A DNA stretch of 64,000 bases. Origin: Limanda limanda. Its lineage: Eukaryota > Chordata > Actinopteri > Pleuronectiformes > Pleuronectidae. This document shows positions 59,251 through 64,000 of this stretch, in pieces (the first letter of the stretch is position 1; each line of letters opens with the position of its first letter). Made by a program: the position numbers and the translations under genes. A model generated the notes under the pieces. It did not search any database and had not been told where the DNA came from. It saw nothing but the letters and a program-made list of their open reading frames with translations. The stretch is from assembly GCF_963576545.1 (NCBI RefSeq), contig NC_083636.1, forward strand, positions 5,200,856-5,264,855. The letters run 5' to 3'.

Positions 59251-61076
59251 GAGGGGGAGCTGGCACATACCCTTGGAATTCAAGCAGCCCCTGTTGCAAC
59301 AGCTCTGGTGATTTAGAGAGAAGGCTCGACTACACCCACCAGCTTCCAGGACTGTCCTGTAGATTGCTTCATACAGATAAAGCCCCGGGAGACGTGTTGC
59401 ACTGTAGGTCAAAAGCATTTTCTCTTCTTTGCAGTAACTCTCACCGGGTCCGTCAGCGATACCTCCGTGCAGCTCCAGTAAAAGAATATTTTATTGGGCT
59501 TAATTCCTGTCTTACTGTGACGTCTCCATTCGAGGTAATATTCAGAACGAGCAAACATTCACATCTTCATAATCTGATTTAATCGGCAGGTCTCAGCCTT
59601 TGATCAGCCAAAGTTCTCCTCAGGAGTTTGCTCAACTTCCAACTCAATGTGGATCAATCGGGGGGGTGACGTCCCAACAGAGGACAAGATAACAACACGT
59701 TAGGTCCGGATCTGCTCAGCTGCTCCTCAGTCTATAAATCATTCAGAGCAACTTGGCTCTGTTTGGTCGTTTTTTTTTGAGGAAATCAGGGAAATGCGTT
59801 GTTGCTCAAAATACAAAAAAAAGTGACACCCTGTCCCTCTGGTTTTCCAAAGTTGAACTTTATTTATTTCCAAACCGTTTTTATCAGCCTCAAGTGTTTT
59901 TAAAGCATCGCAAGAGCTTTGCAACATTTGCAAAAATATGTCCGATTGCAACTTTGGACTGATGAAACCAAACGTTCCATCAGTCAGGTTGCACGGCTCA
60001 AAATGCATTTATGAATTCAAAGTAATGGGAATTGTGCTTTACTGGTACAGAACATTTGATTTAATAACACACGTACGGTTTCAAACGTGAAACGAGAAAT
60101 GAACAACACAAATGTTTGCCTTCTCCCCTTCCCCCTGCACCTCTTCCTTTCTGAAGCCTGCGAGCGGAAGGAGTGTGCTGCACTAACACACTCTGTCAGG
60201 AGGCTGTAAGGTATCGATCGCAGGAGTGTGTGATGGTGATGGGCTCTGACAGCTCGCTGCGTGGACTTGAGCTGAGTCAGACAGGAGCCCGGGCCCGGTC
60301 TTCCGTCTGCAAGGGGCCCGGCATCACGTCGGTGAAAGCCTGCACCACCCCCCACCCCCCACTCGCATGAGCGCCCTCAGACACGAGGGCAGCGGAGAGA
60401 GATGTGCCTCCAATCTCCAACATTTAGAGAAGAGCATCGGCTAAATGTCGACCTGGCAGAGTGACTTGCGGCGGAGATAATTTCCCATGAAGCAGTTTCA
60501 CGCTGCTCCGCGTCTGACACGTGTTCAGCTGTGGAACATTGAGATTAAGTGTTGGTTTCATCCACTGCATATCTGACTTATTCTGGTGATTTCCTGTGGT
60601 TCTTACTTGTCTGTTAGACACCAGGAGGAGAGTGAACATGTTGGTTTCCTTGATAGATGATGAAAACCACTCATCGCAGTTACCCAGAGCCCAAGGTGAC
60701 CTCCTCAGATGACCTGCTGAGTCACATTAACTCTCCTCATGAGTAAGAAGGTATAAGAACCAGCCCAGCTTCTGGTTGAAGATGAGTATTTTATCTTTGA
60801 AGTAATACCTTCAGTTTTCCCTTATTCCCATTGATACAGAGCAATCAAGCAACTCAGTGCACCCAGACTACATAGCATGTTTATGGATTTTCAGAAACAT
60901 CAGCAGGGAGGATTCCTGGGAAGACATGACCAACCTGCTGCTGAGTGAATATCAACAGCTCCTGTCTGTGGTCAGTGCATCTCAGTGGAAGATTATTTTG
61001 GGGAAAATGTCCAGAAACAAAGCTGAAACATCCTGGACTCAGAGTCTGCTGAGATGGAGATGGAGATGGAACACTG
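59250..61076. other. Unique DNA, no gene recognised
   Basis: No gene recognised. A GC-rich patch at 60230-60370 ends in a C-rich tract (CACCCCCCACCCCCC-type). Confidence 0.5.
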
Positions 61077-61140
61077 CAGGCAGCCACCAGGGGGCGATCG
61101 AAACATGTTGGCTTCACTTCTGAGGGGGGCTATTGTCTCT
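61077..61140 (+). repeat. Dispersed CTCF-core repeat, copy 3 (partial)
   Basis: Text 'gcaggcagccaccagggggc' followed by 'gatcgaaacatgttggcttc' and 'acttctgagggggg' matches the body of the element at 43881-44075. The ends are too worn to place. It is the copy whose core is closest to the optimal CTCF motif. Confidence 0.7.
61084..61095 (+). promoter_or_regulatory. CTCF core motif inside dispersed repeat copy 3
   Basis: CCACCAGGGGGC, the strongest form of the CTCF core, followed by G. It is embedded in the repeat fragment. Confidence 0.5.
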
Positions 61141-62693
61141 ATAGGTCTGAACCCTGACCCAGTGGAAAATGTGACCAGCTGATTGAGCAAGAGACTGAAA
61201 CATTCAGACCTTGGGAAACATGTAATTATCTCCCTGTGGAGGATTCAAGAGAAATGTTTCCCTGAGAGGATTCGTTGATCACTGCAATAATGTACCGTCA
61301 TTGGGGAACAGCACCATATGATGAAGTACCAGGAAACACAATGAGCTCTTGTGTGCTTTGTATCCGAGATGCATTCACTGATGTTTTTCATGACCTTAAT
61401 GACATCATGGACAAGCTCTTATCGCTGGATGGCCGTGCTCCTTATTAAGTGGGCTATTTTAGTTTTTCTGTTATTTACATTCAAGAGTCCTCTTCCGGTG
61501 CTCGGCTCACAAATTGCTTCTGCTTTTTTTGCTCTCTGTTATGAGTAAGAAAGAAAAAAGATAAACAGGACAACAGAAGGTTGATTATAGGATGTTCAAG
61601 GTTGCTGGATGTTGCACAAGCTCCAGCATCTCGGACCACATGCCTGGCGATCGGACTTGGAGCCATCAGCTTTATAAACATGTTATACATGAATATGCAC
61701 ACGCTTATAAATTGATAAGAATGAATACCTAGTCTGGCTATCAAGACAAAGAAGAGAGAATCTAAGGTTAAAGTCTTCAGCAAATAGTTCTGGCTTCTTG
61801 AATTATTGTTTACAATATTGTGAAGTAGATATTTAGGAAGCAGAACAAAATGAAGATATATAAAGAAACCAAAGATGCAGTCCTGTCCAAGTAATGCTCT
61901 GCTGTTTCCTGAATGTATCTCCCTGTACAGCAGAGCATAGTTTGTTCCAGAGTGCGAGAAGTAAAAGTCCAGAAATATGATTCACACTCAGTGCAGGGAA
62001 CAGTGTGGACTTCAGTTAGTGAGACGGAGTGTGAAGGTGTGTGGGTTGGGATGGTGAATGGGGAACTAAGGCCTTTCCTTAACCGGAGTTTGCAATAACC
62101 TAATAGCCGTGCCAGGAAATAATGAAAATTAAATTGTCATTTAATGTATAATTAGATGATTATTCACATCGTCTTTCTGACCATCGTTGGACCGAATCCT
62201 GTCCGTGTCTTATTTCTCACACAGAAGGCCGATGTTGTGGAGACACGGCTTCTGGACACATTAGGTGTGTTGGGTGTTCTGCTTTTGATTAGTGTTCCTA
62301 CAGAGTGATTTATGTCGAAATTAATCAAAAGCAAACCTCCTGGCATTGGCAGCTGAGCGCCGGGGCCCGCCGTGAGTAATCTCAGAGCGAGCGCTACCCA
62401 AGGCTCCGACTAATGAGCTGGACTGAATGAAAGCTTTCATCAGATCCACTTTAAACACTGTACGCAGTGTTTCGGCCTGTAGGAGTCACTCAGCATGACT
62501 GGCTCGGTAATCACCACCAAATGTGTTTCTGTGTGATTGTTGCCTCGGAGGCTCGTTCTTCCTCATGTTCTCTCGCACCAACTTCATCTCAGAACATTCG
62601 TACATATTTGATTTTCAAGGTAAACGATAGAAAAGAAGATTGTTTTCTAATATAGAGAAATGAAACCTTGGAAAATACTTATCGCTGAACAAT
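61141..62693. other. Unique DNA with a strong candidate regulatory stretch at its end
   Basis: No gene is recognised. 62100-62420 is complex text with many TAAT/ATTA words, and it contains an 11-bp inverted repeat, GCTTTTGATTA at 62281-62291 and TAATCAAAAGC at 62322-62332, separated by 30 bp. Paired sites like this could bind a homeodomain or HMG-box factor. This is inference from word content. Confidence 0.45.
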
Positions 62694-62768
62694 ACCCATC
62701 CATTCATCTATAGTGTTCATCCTTTGAGTATCACAAGGAAGCTGGAGCCCTGGCAGGGTACACTTCAT
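62694..62768 (+). repeat. Fragment of a widespread teleost repeat, plus orientation
   Basis: 'acccatccattcatctatag', then 'catcctttgagtatcacaag', 'gaagctggagccc' and 'ggcagggtacac' follow the order of a very common fish repeat (CATCCAT...CTTATCC...GGAGCTGGAGCC...GGCGGGGTACACC). Text between 'ggagccc' and 'ggcaggg' is deleted. It is probably the same family as the minus-strand fragment at 19378-19415. 'aggaggaagccggaagtagc' at about 63146-63165 may be a further remnant of the same family. Confidence 0.5.
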
Positions 62769-64000
62769 ACATCTACTAACTTTTTAGTTTATAAGGTTTA
62801 TAACACTACTGGTGGGAGATTGAGATCACCTCAGGTTTAACTCCTGTTTTAGTTTGAAAGATCCAGGCGTTGTTGAGTCTGGATGTGCAGAAATTATCGG
62901 ATAGATGATATAGTTGCTTGAATCAGATCAGTCATGACTCTACAACCAGTGGTTGTAGACAAGACAAAATCTTATAAACTCCTATTTCCCCCTTGTCATA
63001 CTAATCACCACTGTTGTTCCTTGGCTCCTTGTGTTTACTGTCACTACACAACTGGCTGCATGAGTAGACAATCTACTTCCTGTTTACACCGACACACACA
63101 TGACCAGTGTGTGTAAATGCTCCCGTGACATCTCGTTAGATTGTAGGAGGAAGCCGGAAGTAGCCATAGAAAAAACCTGCAGAGTTTTCTTTATCATCTT
63201 GTGCTGATCCTCTGTGATGAGACCTCCAGCAGCAGATGAATCCTCGGACAAGTCGACAAGTCTTCTGTTCAGGGGAAGAAGACTTGAAGAAGCTTCAGCC
63301 ACAGTTATTGGAAATGGTGACTCGTCATGACAGTCTTCAAACTGTTCTATTTGCTTTTTTGTGGAGCAGATACTGTGAATTTATGTCTTGGAATAAACAA
63401 AATGCCACTGGAGGGAGATGCTCACTCAGGCGGTGTTCATCCTTTGACGAGGAGTTATTGATCTGTGAGAGTTCGTCAGAGCTGAGACAAATGTCACCCG
63501 TCCAGCTGCGGCTGAACCCACCACCTCAAGGCCAGAAACACACTGCTCAGGCTCTAAGTGATTACAAGTGACCACGAGGAAAAATCATTCCTAACTGACG
63601 GCAATCAATAACAACAATGGACATGAAGAGAAGCGAGGGACGGGTGGTAGATCCTGTGGTTCAGGTCAGTGGTTGATTAGCTAATTTATTGTTTCTCTAC
63701 TCTTTTGTCCTGATATTTTAGATTGAAATACTTATGCAGGAATAGAAAATTAGACCAAGTCAGTAAATAGAAACAAGCTCATTAAGAACAAGAACAAGTT
63801 TTTCTGCAGAACCAACGAGTCCGTCCCCCAACCAGCGTTAAAACTTAAAGTGACTATCCTCGTCCCGGTTGATGCATCGTCTTTTTATGACCGTTTGTCT
63901 CACTGTCTCTTTGCAGATGTGCAGTGAGGTTGCAGAGCTTTAAACCCCAATGAGAGCGAGAGGAGAAGAGCAGCGTGGGGAGGTTGTTAGAAGGAGGAAG
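62769..64000. other. Unique DNA to the window end, no gene recognised
   Basis: A 111-codon plus-strand frame starting at 63236 is the longest here. It has no recognisable domain, its upstream part contains a likely repeat remnant, and its downstream end runs into ordinary DNA, so I do not call it. The window ends in unique sequence; a gene could lie just outside. Confidence 0.45.

Noticed and set aside
63236..63571. A 111-codon frame near the right end
   Set aside because: No recognised domain, a likely repeat remnant just upstream, and no splice evidence; kept only as a remark.

Overview
The window looks like nuclear DNA of a ray-finned fish, probably a percomorph teleost. The evidence is the repeat content: a tRNA-derived SINE with the teleost-type 'CCTTGGGCAAG' body, two short hAT transposons (one opening CAGTGGTG), a small inverted-repeat element carrying 'AGCCACYAGGGGGC', a 5'-truncated LINE, a solo LTR and many long di- and tetranucleotide arrays. 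Identification is by recognition, not by database search.

I found no protein-coding gene I can defend. Open frames are short, mostly overlap others on the opposite strand, and several are translations of simple repeats. No rRNA, functional tRNA, CRISPR array, phage or bacterial feature is visible. The window is best read as a gene-poor intergenic or intronic region: repeat insertions separated by unique AT-leaning DNA, with TAAT/ATTA-rich stretches that may be regulatory.

Layout. 1-9.6 kb is rich in simple repeats: a 561-bp GATA array, an opposed TATC/CCAT array, a cluster of G and C runs, an antisense LINE tail with a 16-bp target-site duplication, and a 0.9-kb polypyrimidine block with a ~200-bp higher-order period. 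9.6-22 kb is mostly unique, with a perfect 17-bp hairpin near 13.5 kb. 22-27 kb holds a TG array, two SINE copies and one CTCF-core repeat. 29-32 kb holds G/C runs and a solo LTR (31258-31770) with a perfect 5-bp duplication, beside a second LTR-like segment. 34-34.8 kb is a tandem duplication of a ~375-bp unit. 36-49 kb is mostly unique, with GT and CT arrays and a second CTCF-core element. 49.5-57.5 kb is the most rearranged part: a complete short hAT element with perfect 8-bp duplications, a ~600-bp segment present twice 5.8 kb apart, one copy of it between 135-bp direct repeats, and a second hAT element between ~160-bp direct repeats. 57.5-64 kb is mostly unique, with a TG array and worn repeat fragments.

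No pathway or operon can be described. The points most worth following are the two cases of an insert enclosed by 135-160 bp direct repeats within 3.5 kb, the CTCF core embedded in a dispersed teleost repeat, the opposed tetranucleotide arrays and the 34-kb tandem duplication.
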